Assembly: GCF_947179515.1 (NCBI RefSeq)
Contig: NC_067474.1
Span: 87,525,824 to 87,589,823 of the forward strand
From: Apodemus sylvaticus
Taxonomy: Eukaryota; Chordata; Mammalia; Rodentia; Muridae
Direction of reading: 5' to 3'
Length of the DNA: 64,000 bases
A model generated the notes under the pieces. The model had not been told where the DNA came from. It saw only the letters and a list, made by a program, of their open reading frames with translations, and did not search any database. Of this stretch, positions 24,386 through 35,639 are shown piece after piece. The translations under genes and the position numbers were made by a program. Numbering within the stretch: position 1 is the first letter of the stretch; every line of letters starts with the position of its first letter.

Positions 24386-25470
24386 GATTGTTTTTTGTTG
24401 TTGTTTTTAAATTGAGGTTCTTCTTCCCAGAAAACACAAGTGTCAGGTCGGAAAAAAAAAAAAAAAACCCATAGTAAATAAATGGCACCATTACAGTCAT
24501 TATAAATAATTTTCTGATGTATCCAGAAACAATTAAAAAAAAAAAAAAACAAAATTCACTTCATTACTTCAAGACTCCAACCTACACTTGCAGGCAATCC
24601 TAATTAAACTCAGTATACCATTTAAAAATAAAAAAACAAAATAAGACAAGAGGGGAACTTATTGAAGGGAAGGGTTCCAGAGGTAGATAAGAGTTGGAAG
24701 AATAACAGAGGAGCCATGATCAAATAGGTCATATTCATGTATACAATTAAAAATATTAGAGTCTTAATTATTAAGTATTTTCTCTCCTATATAAATATAG
24801 GCAGGTCAGAGCAGATTAAAAGCAAATAAATGCAGATTTATTTGGCTCTCCTTCCCTGTGGGTTCTCTAGTTCCCAAGATCTGTGCTGAGGAAGTTCCAG
24901 TCAGGACTAAGGCAGGAAGGTTCTATAGGCCTCACAGGATGATGTCAGCCAGAAGCTGGGCTGCCCCATGTATGGTCAGAAGCTGGGCACACTGGTGGGC
25001 ACTTGAGTGGGCAGGCCATGCCAGAAAGGCAGGCTGCACTGGATCCCAGATACGTAGAACTGGGCTTTGGGCGCCATTCTTTGTCAGTTTTCCCAGTGCG
25101 TACAGGGTTGATGGAAGGAGGTAGATGGGGTTTCCCAGCTTGTACAGAAGTTCCACTGAACAATATTACTTGCTCAAAATTGTTAATTGGTACTGAATTT
25201 AATAGTCCCTTTCTGCCTTGAAGAACCACCTAAACAAATGTTTGCCGAGAAGCCTCAGTATTAGTGACAGTAAGCACACATTTCTTGTAACTTTTCAAAG
25301 CCTTTATGAATCCATCCTAAATACCTATGGAAAAAGCCATCAACAGATTTTTCTTTTGGAATTTTTCTCAAATATTTAGTCATTTACATCTTTTATTACA
25401 TATTGACATTTAATGTATAAAGGAACTCCTGCTTCTTTGAAACTAACCCAGTTGTGAAAGACAGAACTAG
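24386..25470. other. intergenic; possible unnamed repeat at about 24815-25160
   Basis: Contains two poly-A runs (about 24450-24467 and 24537-24549). From about 24815 to 25160 base composition becomes more GC-rich with recurring 'agaagctgggc' blocks, which looks like an LTR or other interspersed repeat, but I cannot name it. No gene seen. Confidence 0.35.
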
Positions 25471-25587
25471 GAAGAAAAATTCGCTGCATCACAGGTCCAA
25501 GATGAAATAACAAATCAGCAACGCTCATTCAGTGATAAACTTGAAGACACTTTGGAAAGCATGAACAAGTTTCATGTACCTATTCAG
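25471..25587 (+). other. exon-like coding stretch between AG and GT
   Basis: A run of 39 codons without a stop is framed by ctag at its left and the consensus donor cag|gtgagg at its right. Its translation (EEKFAASQVQDEITNQQRSF, then 19 more residues to FHVPIQ) looks like an amphipathic coiled coil. The codon immediately upstream is an in-frame TAG, as expected for an internal exon. The pyrimidine tract sits 35 bases back and is weak. I recognise no protein. It could be a chance frame, a decayed exon or a real exon of an unannotated transcript converging on Dmac1. Confidence 0.2.
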
Positions 25588-25782
25588 GTGAGGTTTCCAA
25601 CAGCTGTTGATACATTTAGAAAAATTAAAAGAACTACTTATTATTTAAAAAAAAATTTATTTCGCTATTGGCCTATCATTCATCCCATTTTAGTATGTTC
25701 TCAAAACGTTATCTTTCCGTATAAATTGAGTCACACATAACCTCCCTGGACAAGACAGAGGACCATGTTTGCTTCCAAGGGA

Positions 25783-25788
25783 TTTATT
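25783..25788 (-). terminator. polyadenylation signal AATAAA of Dmac1
   Basis: AATAAA on the minus strand about 185 bases past the Dmac1 stop codon, giving a short 3'UTR of about 200 bases. No other canonical signal is closer to the stop. Confidence 0.6.
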
Positions 25789-25972
25789 TGTCCCTTTATA
25801 ACCTGAGAGTTGGTAAACCGTAAGCATCCATAGCCAAAGCACGACAGCTCATATTTTCACGGTCTTCTTGGTACATCCTTGGCCGTGTGTGCAAAGAATA
25901 TCCACCAACCCAATGCTTGTTCTGTCTGCCTCGCAGCCAGTGACGGAAGACAACAATGAACTGCTGGTATTT

Positions 25973-26514
25973 TCAAACAACTCGGTAGGACTTCCCTTTG
26001 GGGTCTATCAGAACAATTACACCCCAACAGGCAATACCTGGGGGGAAAAAAAAAGAACAAGAAGAAAAGTGCCTTCTGTAAATTACATTTTAATTTATCC
26101 AGTACTCCGCAAAAAAGCCTTTTATTTAACCCTCGCATTGTTGAAGAAAGGAAGATCATTTAGTAATCTTTCTTACAGGACAGTGAGGGGAAAGGCGCCG
26201 CCATCCCACTATCTCTCCCACCCCTCGCCCCTCACCCTGCACCCCTCCTGCTCACTGATGCCGATGACCATCTGCGCTATGGTGCCCGGGCCAGGTGGGA
26301 TTCTTTGCTTCAGAGGCCGCCTGGCCACAAAGTAGACGTAGGTGCCCGCCCCTAAGAGTGTGCAGCCAGACAGCACGCGGCAACTCCAGCAGTTTTTATA
26401 CGTGGGGTCCTGGGCGAGAGAGGCCGGCACGGCGGCTTTCGCGGGTGGGTTTGGGGAAACAGCCGTGGAAGCAGAAGACGAAACATCTGTTTTCAGCGAC
26501 AATGAAGACCCCAT
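25973..26514 (-). CDS. Dmac1: Dmac1/Tmem261, distal membrane-arm assembly component 1 of mitochondrial complex I
   Basis: DMAC1 is a small mitochondrial inner-membrane protein needed to assemble the distal (ND5) part of the complex I membrane arm. Exon 1 is 26256-26514, exon 2 is 25973-26037; joining them at GTGAGC...CCCCAG gives 107 residues. Visible features: MGSSLS start, a Pro/Ala/Ser-rich N-terminus to about residue 38, a CWSC motif at 42-45, a hydrophobic segment at about 47-64 (VLSGCTLLGAGTYVYFVA), a basic loop ARRPLKQR, a second membrane segment at about 78-97 and the tail DPKGKSYRVV. The CWSCRVLSG, QMVIG and DPKGK blocks match the TMEM261 family, and human protein length is similar. 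The start has purine at -3 and G at +4; the frame stays open upstream but into promoter sequence. No lesion seen, so it appears functional. Confidence 0.93.
26038..26255 (-). other. Dmac1 intron 1 (218 bp, GT-AG, phase 1)
   Basis: The donor reads ATCA|GTGAGC and the acceptor is a T-run followed by CCCCCCAG|GTATTG. The split codon becomes AGT (Ser 87). Other donor choices either lack GT or break the conserved IACWG frame of exon 2. The presence of an intron argues that this is the parental gene rather than a retrocopy. Confidence 0.85.
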
Positions 26515-26690
26515 GTCAGAAGAACGCACAGCGACCAGAGCTTTGAAATGCTGTAAAATGCTGCCGTAAAGCAGCACGCTGACGTAAAAGCCGCCGCGCT
26601 TCTGGGAAATGTAGTTGCGGCCTGCCAAGGAGTCAGGCGGAACAGGGTGGAGCTGTCGCTGCCTCAGAGGGTTTCTGAGACTCCTGTAAC
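26515..26690 (-). promoter_or_regulatory. Dmac1 promoter: ZNF143-type and CRE-like elements in a CpG-rich patch
   Basis: On the minus strand ACTACATTTCCCAG (26602-26615) matches the ZNF143/SBS consensus ACTACAATTCCCA at all but one position and lies 88 bases upstream of the ATG. On the plus strand TGACGTAA (26580-26587) is a CRE/ATF-like site. CpGs are dense from about 26190 to 26650, unlike the rest of the window, and no TATA box is present. This is the usual design of a housekeeping nuclear-encoded mitochondrial gene. Confidence 0.75.
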
Positions 26691-27180
26691 ACAGAAGTTT
26701 AAAAGCCAAGGCTGCCTCAGCCCGGAGTTTTAGAAATTGTTTTAGACTACTTCCTGAAAGTATAGATTTCAGTCTCCTTAGAAGAAAAATATGGATCTCT
26801 AAGTTTCCCGACTAACACAAACTAAGGTCCTGGCATGGAGCCTAAGCAACAAAGATTACATTCCAAGTAACTGTACGTTCTTACCCAAGTGCTTACCTAT
26901 TGCAATTCTGCCGTTTCTCAACACATTAACTTCCTAGTACAAGCTAGATCAATACAAACTCAAAGTTTTCACACTGTACTTACTTTAGAAGAAACATACA
27001 AATGTGATCAAAATATTAAAAATGTGTTTTAATTACCTGGATACTTTCGATTTCTCCGTTTTTTAAGGATGTGCCCTCAGTTGTGTCATATTTATGATTT
27101 TAGTTCTCATCAAGAGAAAATTTAGTGCATACTCAGGATAATGACTTGCTTTTACAGTTTTGCATTAGAATGAATTTTGA
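26691..27180. other. upstream flank of Dmac1, nothing recognised
   Basis: CpG density drops quickly. No divergent gene, repeat family or exon is apparent. Confidence 0.5.
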
Positions 27181-27490
27181 AGGGCTGAGAAGATGGTTCT
27201 GTGGTTAAAGTGCTTGCTTTGCGGGCAGGAAATGGTACATTCAGATGTGCAGAGCCCACAGAATGTTGAGTGGGTATGGCAGGGCATCTATAGTTCTACC
27301 AATCAGAACACAGAGATGAACATTAGCCACGATGTGCGTTCTGGATTCAGGTGGAGTGCTTGCCTTTACATACAAAGTGGAAAGCATTCCAGACTCTATA
27401 GACAGTAATCCCTGGTCTCCACAGGGACCTGGGATCACATACAAATCTGTACCCACACATGCAAGCACATATACATGCACACCATACTCA
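27181..27490 (+). mobile_element. B2/B3-type SINE, old
   Basis: Opens with 'gggctgagaagatggttctg' (tRNA-like A box region) and ends with the CA/TG-rich block that closes B3-type SINEs ('acccacacatgcaagcac'). The middle contains extra sequence, so it may be a composite. Subfamily uncertain. Confidence 0.55.
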
Positions 27491-27674
27491 CATGGAAAAC
27501 AAATGACTGCTTCTTTCTGACTACGTCTTTGCAAATCAATAGGAGTCACCAAATCCTGTCTCGGCTTGCTCTTCATTTTCTCTGCTTACAGTTGGCTATA
27601 TATTTCTCATGTTGGTTGTTCTCAGGATATTGGTAAAAAATAAATTCTTACTTAGCAGTTCCCTCTAAACTGAC

Positions 27675-28005
27675 ACTTTCTAACCTGAAGGAAGGCTCCT
27701 AAAGACTCAGGAAGGAAGCAAAAAATAGAAGGTTCAAAACACTGGACCACCGAACAGCCCGCATACACTAGCTGATATGAAGCCCCCAACACACATACAG
27801 CAGAAGACTGCCGGGTCTGTGTTCATTCAGAGAGGATGCACATAACCCTCAAGAGTCTGTAGGCCCCAGGGAGTTTACAGGTCAGGTGGGGGGGGAGCAT
27901 CGACATGGAGACAGGAGACATGGGGTGTGGGGAGGAGGTATGGTATGTGGAACAGTCGGAGGATGGATGGGGGGGTGATAAAATATGGAGTGTAAATAAA
28001 TAAAT
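27675..28005 (+). mobile_element. Lx-type L1 3'UTR
   Basis: Characteristic ordered blocks: 'actggaccaccgaacagc', 'agctgatatgaagccccc', 'agaagactgccgggtctg', 'ccccagggagttta' and the terminal 'aatatggagtgtaaataa'. This is the 3'UTR of an older rodent L1 lineage, without ORF2. Confidence 0.75.
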
Positions 28006-28858
28006 TCATCACTTCCTAAAACAATATTCAACCTTAAGGTTATATTGGCAATAAAATTTGGGCAGAGGGAACTGTGACCCACTGAGCGGGTCTCCAAAGT
28101 GAACAAAGCTTGTGATTTAGCTTTCATACTGGGTGAGCCTTTCAGCAGTACGGTTGCCTTTAGTTACCCACGCTTCAGGAAGCAACTCAGTACATTTCCT
28201 GGTTCGCTAAGCTAAGCGTAGAGTCCTTTCAGGATTAGCAGTTTGTCTGTCAGTACCCTGACTGCGATGGGGACATGTTTGATTTTGCCCTCCCAGGAGA
28301 TGTCATATGAGAAAATGTATTTTAGAGTTGGGGGGGGGGGGGTTCTTTTACAGAAAATGGACAAATACTGAGCAACAGGCTTCAAAAGATTTTCTCATTC
28401 TGATTAGCATTTAAAATGTATATGCTGAATAGGAATTTAATATTTAACTTTCTCGAAGAAAATGTGATATTTGGTAAGACTGAAAAAAAAAAGACATGGA
28501 TAAATAGGTCAAAACAAAATTGTAAGAAAACTGGGGTAATCTAGGATGTGTGTGTGTGTGTGTGTGTGTGGATAGAGATCAATTTTTCTGTAGATATCTA
28601 CATTTATATTTATCCAAAAGTCTCTATGCATTATATCACAGAAAAACCAATGTTAAGAAAGTTTTGATTCTATATCTTTGTGCTACATAACTATGTGCCA
28701 GATAAGAAACAGAGACTATTTCTTATATTCACTGGTTCTCAGTATTTCTCATATGTAAAAATGAGTTTGGGACCAGGTGCTAACCTTTCTGACTGAAAAT
28801 TCTTACAATTAAGATTCCCTCTCCAATTAACATCCTGATACACAACTTACCAGATGAT
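28006..28858. other. intergenic with poly-G and (GT)n runs
   Basis: A run of 14 G lies at about 28330-28343 and a (GT)n repeat at 28547-28570. No gene or named repeat. Confidence 0.55.
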
Positions 28859-28871
28859 TCAACAGATTTTC

Positions 28872-30245
28872 TTTTTTTTTTAATTCGATATAATTTATTT
28901 ACATTTCAAATGATTTCCCCTTTTCTAGCCCCCCACTCCCCGAAAGTCCCATAAGCCCCCTTCTCTTCCCCTGTCCTCCCTCCCACCCCTTCCCACTTCC
29001 CCGTTCTGGTTTTGCCGAATACTGTTTCACTGAGTCTTTCCAGAACCAGGGGCCACTCCTCCTTTCTTCTTGTATCTCATTTGATGTGTGGATTATGTTT
29101 TGGGTATTCCAGTTTTCTAGGTTAATAACCATTTATTAGTGAGTGCATACCATGATTCACCTTTTGAGTCTGGGTTACCTCACTTAGTATGATGTTCTCT
29201 AGCTCCATCCATTTGCCTAAGAATTTCATGAATTCATTGTTTCTAATGGCTGAATAGTACTCCATTGTGTAGATATACCACATTTTTTGCATCCACTCTT
29301 GTGTTGAGGGATACCTGGGTTCTTTCCAGCATCTGGCAATTATAAATAGGGCTGCTATGAACATAGTAGAGCATGTATCCTTATTACATGGTGGGGAATC
29401 CTCTGGATATATGCCCAGGAGTGGTATAGCAGGATCTTCTGGAAGTGAGGTGGCCAGTTTTCAGAGGAACCGCCAGACTGATTTCCAGAGTGGTTGTACC
29501 AATTTGCAACCCCACCAGCAGTGGAGGAGTGTTCCTCTTTCTCCACACCCTCTCCAACACCTGCTGTCTCCTGAATTTTTAATCTTAGCCATTCTGACTG
29601 GTGTAAGATGAAATCTTAGGGTTGTTTTGATTTGCATTTCCCTAATGACTAATGAAGTTGAGCATTTTTTAAGATGCTTCTCTGCCATCCGAAGTTCTTC
29701 AGGTGAGAATTCTTTGTTTAACTCTGTACACCATTTTTTAATAGGGTTGTTCGGTTTTCTGGAGTCTAACTTCTTGAGTTCTTTATATATCTTGGATATT
29801 AGCCCTCTATCTGATGTAGGATTGGTGAAGATCTTTTCCCAATTTGTTGGTTGCCGATCTGTCCTCTTGATGGTGTCCTTTGCCTTACAGAAACTCTGTA
29901 ACCTTATGAGGTCCCATTTGTCAATTCTTGCTCTTAGAGCATACGCTATTGGTGTTCTGTTCAGAAACTTTCTCCCTGTACCGATGTCCTCAAGGGTCTT
30001 CCCCAGTTTCTTTTCTATTAGCTTCAGAGTGTCTGGCTTTATGTGGAGGTCCTTGATCCATTTGGATTTGAGCTTAGTACAAGGAGACAAGAATGGATCA
30101 ATTCGCATTCTTCTGCATGCTGACCTCCAGTTGAACCAGCACCATTTGTTGAAAAGGCTATCTTTTTTCCATTGGATGTTTTCAGCCTCTTTGTCGAGGA
30201 TCAAGTGGCCATAGGTGTGTGGGTTCATTTCTGGATCTTCAATCC
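28872..30245 (-). mobile_element. young 5'-truncated L1 with target-site duplication
   Basis: The minus strand carries the last 1.1 kb of ORF2, the 3'UTR and an A tail (T run at 28872-28881). It is flanked by tcaacagattttc (28859-28871) and tcaacagactttc (30246-30258), a 13-bp duplication with one mismatch. Low divergence, and near identity to the pieces at 59284-60829, mark it as a recent subfamily. Confidence 0.95.
29122..30245 (-). pseudogene. L1 ORF2 C-terminal fragment, one nonsense codon
   Basis: An uninterrupted frame runs from EDPEMNPHTYGHL through the Cys-rich motif CWRGCGERGTLLHCWWGC to a TGA at 29461-29463, where the family has a sense codon between FL and KL. Beyond that the frame resumes to the normal end INGY at 29125. 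With no reverse transcriptase or endonuclease it cannot act alone. Confidence 0.92.
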
Positions 30246-30258
30246 TCAACAGACTTTC

Positions 30259-33055
30259 ATTTAGAAAGTCATGACTTGTGCTGGCGCTTTTCACTGTGTC
30301 TTCTATACTACGTGTATTTTTTTCTTTTTTACATGGCAGAGACAAACAAATGCTTTAATTATATATTCTTAAGTAAAAAACATATGCATACTAGCATTAT
30401 GCATAACTATTATTTATAAATTATATGTAAATATGTTAACTTAAAAGGATAAAGCACATAGTAGAAACAAATTTCAGTATCTAATCATTAAAGTATATAG
30501 GATTTGTATAGTGTTTACTTTGAAACTGTTTTATTAATATTTTAAGTTCACCTTTAATTTAAGAAAATATATATTGCTATCAAGTAGGCTTCTTTTTACG
30601 TAGCAGAGGAAGACCTCTACAGAAAGATGCAACTGACCAGAACACAGAGAACGAGTGGCTGCTGTGCCTGAAATGATATATCTAAAGCACAACCTCTATA
30701 CTTAGAGCTCAAAGAACATCAAGAAGAGGGGGCAGAAAGGTTGACAGAGCTGGAGGAAAAGAAATTCTGCTGAAAAGTTGTGTTGTCTATGGATGACAGG
30801 AAGCCTCAACATTATGATCGCCCAAACCAGACCTAGACAATGACACCGGTCAACAGGCCAACTTGCATGGGGAAAAAAATCTCATCTCTATCCTAGAGGA
30901 AAAGAAACAGATATAATTGATTTCCGACAGAAAGAGTATTAGTATTTCCTAGGGATGGGTCTCCTACTTGATTCTGTAATAGCAAGTGCCCAAAGAACAT
31001 ACACGTATAGGCAACAGTAAACAGATGGCATAGGTTTTATGTGTATGTAGGCATATTATATGTATATATGTATATACCTGTGCATATAAGCATATACATG
31101 TGACAATAAATACAGAACATTAATTTGGGAGGGATCAAGGCGGGTAGCATGAGTATAGTGGGAATTATTAACAAAGAACCTACTGCCAACTCTCCACAGT
31201 GCCAGACCACACTTCCGAGATCTGCCGGTCTGACACTATATCCTGGCAGGATCCTGCTACATGTTACCCAAGCTCTCTGGCAGTCCTGCCAGCCTGGCTG
31301 TCTCTTCAGCAGAGGTCCCAGGCTACCGGTGTTGTTCCCTCATATTCATCTCGCTTCCACCCAGTGCCTACTCATTTCAATTACCCGGTAAAGATTGACT
31401 CTTAATCTTAAATAGTTAACCAATTGTAGTTATGTATATGAAGATCACAATTACAAGATGCCAAATTACAATGATAAAGGTCTTATTCTAATTTCTAACC
31501 TTTAGATAATGTGATGTCTGATTCCATCTTGATAGGCATCTCTTCCTCCCAGTGCTCAGGTATCTGCTCTCTCACCTCCCAAGTCCTAACCCCGCCTCCT
31601 CTTTTCTGTCCAATCACAGACCTCTCACTGCCTCAATGTGACAGGATAAGGAATATCCTGCAACACATGAAAGGAGGTGTAGGATGCAGAAGGAGGGGGG
31701 AAATTATGTAAATACTGTTCCCATGAATGAAAAATTCAGAAATATACTTAATTTTATGGAAAAAATGAGCAAAGGAGTCATTGGGCCCATAATTCATTGA
31801 CAAATGGTTATTATGTTAAGTAAACCATAAGATCAAAAATACATTTTAACACACATTAAAATTACCCAGTAAATGAGACGATTATTCAATGTTTATTTAA
31901 AGTACTTTTTATAAGATATCTGTCTTCTTCTAATTGACTCAAATGCATGATTTGTCAGCAACATTTTTCTCTGATATTGTTCTAAAATGTAGTAGCTTCT
32001 ACAGAAATTAAATGTCTTAAAACTGCAAGAAATACCTGGTGAGTTGAGATGGACCAATATAATTTTGATTAGAAATTGTTGGAAGGGTACAAATACCTTT
32101 TGAGATAAATAAAACATGAGGGTTTGAAGACTACTCCAGAGACTGATGGATGTATGTGAGGCTGTCACTAAAGGAGGAGTATGTTTACTGAGAAAGAAGA
32201 ACAGGGGATTGAAGGCTAATTTTATCTTGATATTCTTTCATATTCATTTCTTTTGATAAGCTTGTTCACTGTGTTTAATTTGTTCCTATGGACCACAGAG
32301 CTATGCAACTTTTCCTATTAATATATGTACACCATTCAATTTATTAGGAAGTTCATAATCCGCAGATCCCTTCAGACACCTGTGCACCTGCTCTCCAGTT
32401 CCTCTTTTCCATAAGAAGTAGGATTGTCAGAATTGTGTATCTTTTCAGAGATGTTTCAGATCTACATGTGTAGATTCTCCTCCAATTTCAAAAGCCATTA
32501 TACATGAAATTCACCTTTTGTATGAGTCTTCATGGTTCCAGTATGTGGATGTGTTTCCTACAATAAATTCACCTCACAATGGTAGATACCAAAGCGTATT
32601 TAGTTTCCCTCTATGGTTTTACTGATTTACCTAGTGCTTAACAAATTACTACATGCATCATGTCACAAACATGCACATTATGGTATAGAATTTATGTACA
32701 TGTCATCTTTACCAAACTGTTTCTCATAGAAACTGTATCAACCAATTTATATTCTAAGCAATAAGTCTAGGAACATCTGCTCTCAAAACATAGAATTATT
32801 TAAAATAAATCTTCCTTTCCGTAGTTAAATGACTTCATGTATTTTTGCATGGTTCATATTCCTTTTTTAGTGAATTCTATGAATCCTTAGCCTGTTTTCC
32901 CTTCCAGTTCTTCTGTCCTCCCAGTAGATGAATGAACTATTTTTGCATGACATAAGTTCATATAGTTTTCTCTCAATTTGATATTTATCTTTTGATTTTG
33001 CTGGCCTTATTTTTACTGAATTTATTTATTTTGGCATTTGTAGAAACCACATATC
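30259..33055. other. intergenic; possible LTR at about 31120-31700
   Basis: AT-rich overall. TA/TG-rich low complexity lies at about 31040-31100. From about 31120 to 31700 composition changes, with 'taaccccgcctcctc' (GC box) next to 'tgtccaatcaca' (inverted-free CCAAT box) near 31588-31618. This arrangement resembles a rodent endogenous-retrovirus LTR, but I cannot assign it. No gene seen. Confidence 0.35.
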
Positions 33056-33114
33056 AAAGACAGAACCTTACTCATGCCAGATAAGAGTTCTCCTACTGAG
33101 CTACATCCCAACAA
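33056..33114 (-). mobile_element. ID/B4-type SINE fragment (tRNA-derived)
   Basis: The reverse complement shows the tRNA-like head, with 'gtagctcagtaggagaac' seen as 'gttctcctactgagctac' on the plus strand. Short and diverged. Confidence 0.55.
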
Positions 33115-34033
33115 TACCACATCTATTTTTTATACTCATGGTGTTTCATAAGTTAACTTCTGGGTGTCATGTGAATTGAAAAGACCTTTCCTCTTGTACG
33201 GGTGTTCCTCATATTTGACTGTTTACAAATCACTCAGAACTCTAATGCATTTGGAATTTTTCCTGTTATCATTTGTCTAGAATAGAAGCAGACTTTCTTT
33301 TCCCCTCAGAGGGGAATTAGTACTCCACACATTCTTCAATGACCTGTTTTTCCTTGCCTAATCAAATATCCTTGGTCTACTGATTCCTCTGTTACTGCCA
33401 TGTAGGATACTCTCTTTGCAATTATTCAATAAACTTTTTAATAACATAAAAAATTCCACATATATTTATATTTCTTCCTGAAACTTACACTGTTCCATTG
33501 TCCACCTACTTGTTGTTGTATGCATAGCATACACTTTTAGTTATGGGATTCCTGTCATGTGTGGATACAAAATATGCTCCTGACTTTCTGGGCTATGTTT
33601 AACTTACTTTTCCAACAGAGATTTTTATTCACCTTGAGAATTCTGATGAAATTTTGTTGATAGTCCCACTAGATTTGTTTTAGATGTATAGATTAATAAA
33701 GAACTAATATCTTTATCAAAGCGATAAAGAGATAGCACTGAAAAACATCAAATAAACTTCCATAGCATTTTGTAGTCTTTTATTGACACTTATTTCAGAC
33801 ATTTTTTAAAAATTATGATGTTCTTGGAAATGAGGCATCTTTTTGTTCCCAAAGACATACTTTAGTTTTTTGTTTTGTTTTGTTTTAGTTTTAAAAATCT
33901 ATTTGTAACGTTAAACATGATAGAAGTAGAAAAAAATCTCTTATGAAGCTCTCTATGAAAGAAAATTGTGAAAAGTTCCTGATCAGACAGAAACAATTCC
34001 ATTTCCAAGGGAGAATACTCAGAGTAACTGTTT
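33115..34033. other. intergenic, nothing recognised
   Basis: AT-rich sequence with a short (TTTTG)n run near 33868-33886. No gene or named repeat. Confidence 0.5.
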
Positions 34034-34413
34034 ATTCATAGAATGAATTGGGTAGTGTTCCTTTTGTTTCTATTTTGTGGATTAGTTTGAAGAGTATTAA
34101 TATGAGGTCTTCTTTGAAGATCTGAGAGAATTCTACACTAAACCCATCTGGTCCTGAACTTTTTTGGTTGGGAAACTTTTAATGACTGCTTCTATTTCTT
34201 TAGGAGTTATGGGACTGTTTAGATCATTTATCTGATCTTGATTTGGTATCTATCTATAAAATTGTTCATTTCATCCAGATTTTCCAGTTCCATTGAATAT
34301 ACACTTTTGTAGTAGGATCTGGTGGTTTTTTTCAATTTCTTCATTTTCCATTATTATATCTCTCATTTTATTTCTGAATTTGTTAATTTGGATACTGTCT
34401 CTGTGCTCTCTGT

Positions 34414-35520
34414 TTAGTCTGGTTTATTTATCTTGTTTATTTTCTCAAAGAACCAGCTCCAAGATTGGTTGATTCTTTGGATAGTTCTTTTTGTTTCTAC
34501 TTGGTTGATTTCATCTCTCAGTTTGATTATTTCCTGCTGTCTACTCCTATTGGGTATATTTGGTTCTTTTTGTTCTAGAGTCTTCAGTTGTGCTGTTAAG
34601 TTGCTAGAGCATGTTATCTCAGTTTCTTTTTGGAGGCAATTAAAGCAATGGTTTTTCCTCTTAGCAATGCATTCCTTGTGTCTCATAAGTTTTTTTTTTG
34701 GGGGGGGGGCTGTATTGTGCCTTCATTTTCATTAAAGTATAAAAACTTTTTAGTTTCTTTATTTTCTCCTTCAGTAGGTCATTGTCAGCTTTCCTGAGTA
34801 TGTAGGTTTTCTGTTATTTTTCTTGCTATTGAAGATCAGCCTTAGTCTGTGGTGATCTGAATGGATGCACGAGATTACATCAGTTTTCTTATATCTGTAG
34901 AGGTCTAGTTTTTGACCTATTACATGATCAATTTTGGAGAAAGTACCATGAGGTGCCAGGAAGAAAGTATATTCTTTTATTTTTAATGAATAGAGATATC
35001 TGCTAAATCCATTTGGTCTATAACTTGTTAGTTTCAACGTGTATCTGTTTAGTTTGTATTTCCATGATCTGTCCATTGATGAGAGTGGAATGTTGAAGTC
35101 TATGACTATTATTGTGTGAGGTACAATGTTTGCTTTGAACTTTAGAAGAGGTAGAGTTTCTTTTATGAAAATGGGTGTCCTTGCATTTGGTGCATAGATG
35201 TTCAGAACTGAGAGTTCTTTTTGGTAGATTTTTCCTTTGATGTGTATGAAGTGTTCTTCCTTAACCCGTTTGATAATGTAGGTTGAAAGTTGCTTTTATT
35301 CAATATTAGAATGTCTAATCCAGCTTGTTTCCTGGGACCATTTGCTTGGAAAATTGTTTTCCAGATCTCTACTCTGTGTTAGTGACTCTGTTTGACACTG
35401 AGGTGTGTTTACTGTATGCAGCAAAATGCTGGGTCCTGTTTATATATCCTGTCTGTTACTCTGTCATTTCATTGAGAATTGAGTCCATTGATGTTAAGAG
35501 ATATTAAGGAATAGTTATTG
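34414..35520 (-). pseudogene. L1 ORF2 endonuclease/linker remnant
   Basis: Recognisable blocks in family order: PHGTFSKIDHVIGQK near 34920-34965 in the endonuclease C-terminal part, then QQEIIKLRDEINQVETKRT near 34520-34580 and WFFEKINKINKPD by 34414. Multiple frameshifts and stops separate them. Confidence 0.85.
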
Positions 35521-35639
35521 TTGCTTCCTTTTGGTTTTGATGGCATTTTTATATTTGTTTGGTTATCTTTTTGGTTTGTTGAAAGAAGATTACTTTCTTG
35601 CTTTTTCTCGGGCACAGTGTCCCTCCTTGGGTTGGTGTT

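Noticed and set aside
25857..26159. 100-codon minus-strand frame over Dmac1 exon 2
   Set aside because: It is read in the wrong frame. The conserved IACWG...DPKGK...RVV sequence is in the adjacent frame and needs splicing.
25973..26514. Dmac1 as a processed pseudogene
   Set aside because: It has a GT-AG intron, no A tail, no flanking duplication, no coding lesion and its own CpG-rich promoter.
26515..26709. N-terminal extension of Dmac1 by 65 codons
   Set aside because: The extension covers the ZNF143-type promoter element and has no resemblance to the family, whose members begin MGS. The internal ATG has a good context.
29461..30345. 294-codon minus-strand frame that fuses 33 flank-encoded residues to L1 ORF2
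   Set aside because: Its first codon is TTG, not ATG. The flank part crosses the L1 target-site duplication. It is an L1 fragment whose frame happens to continue into unique DNA.
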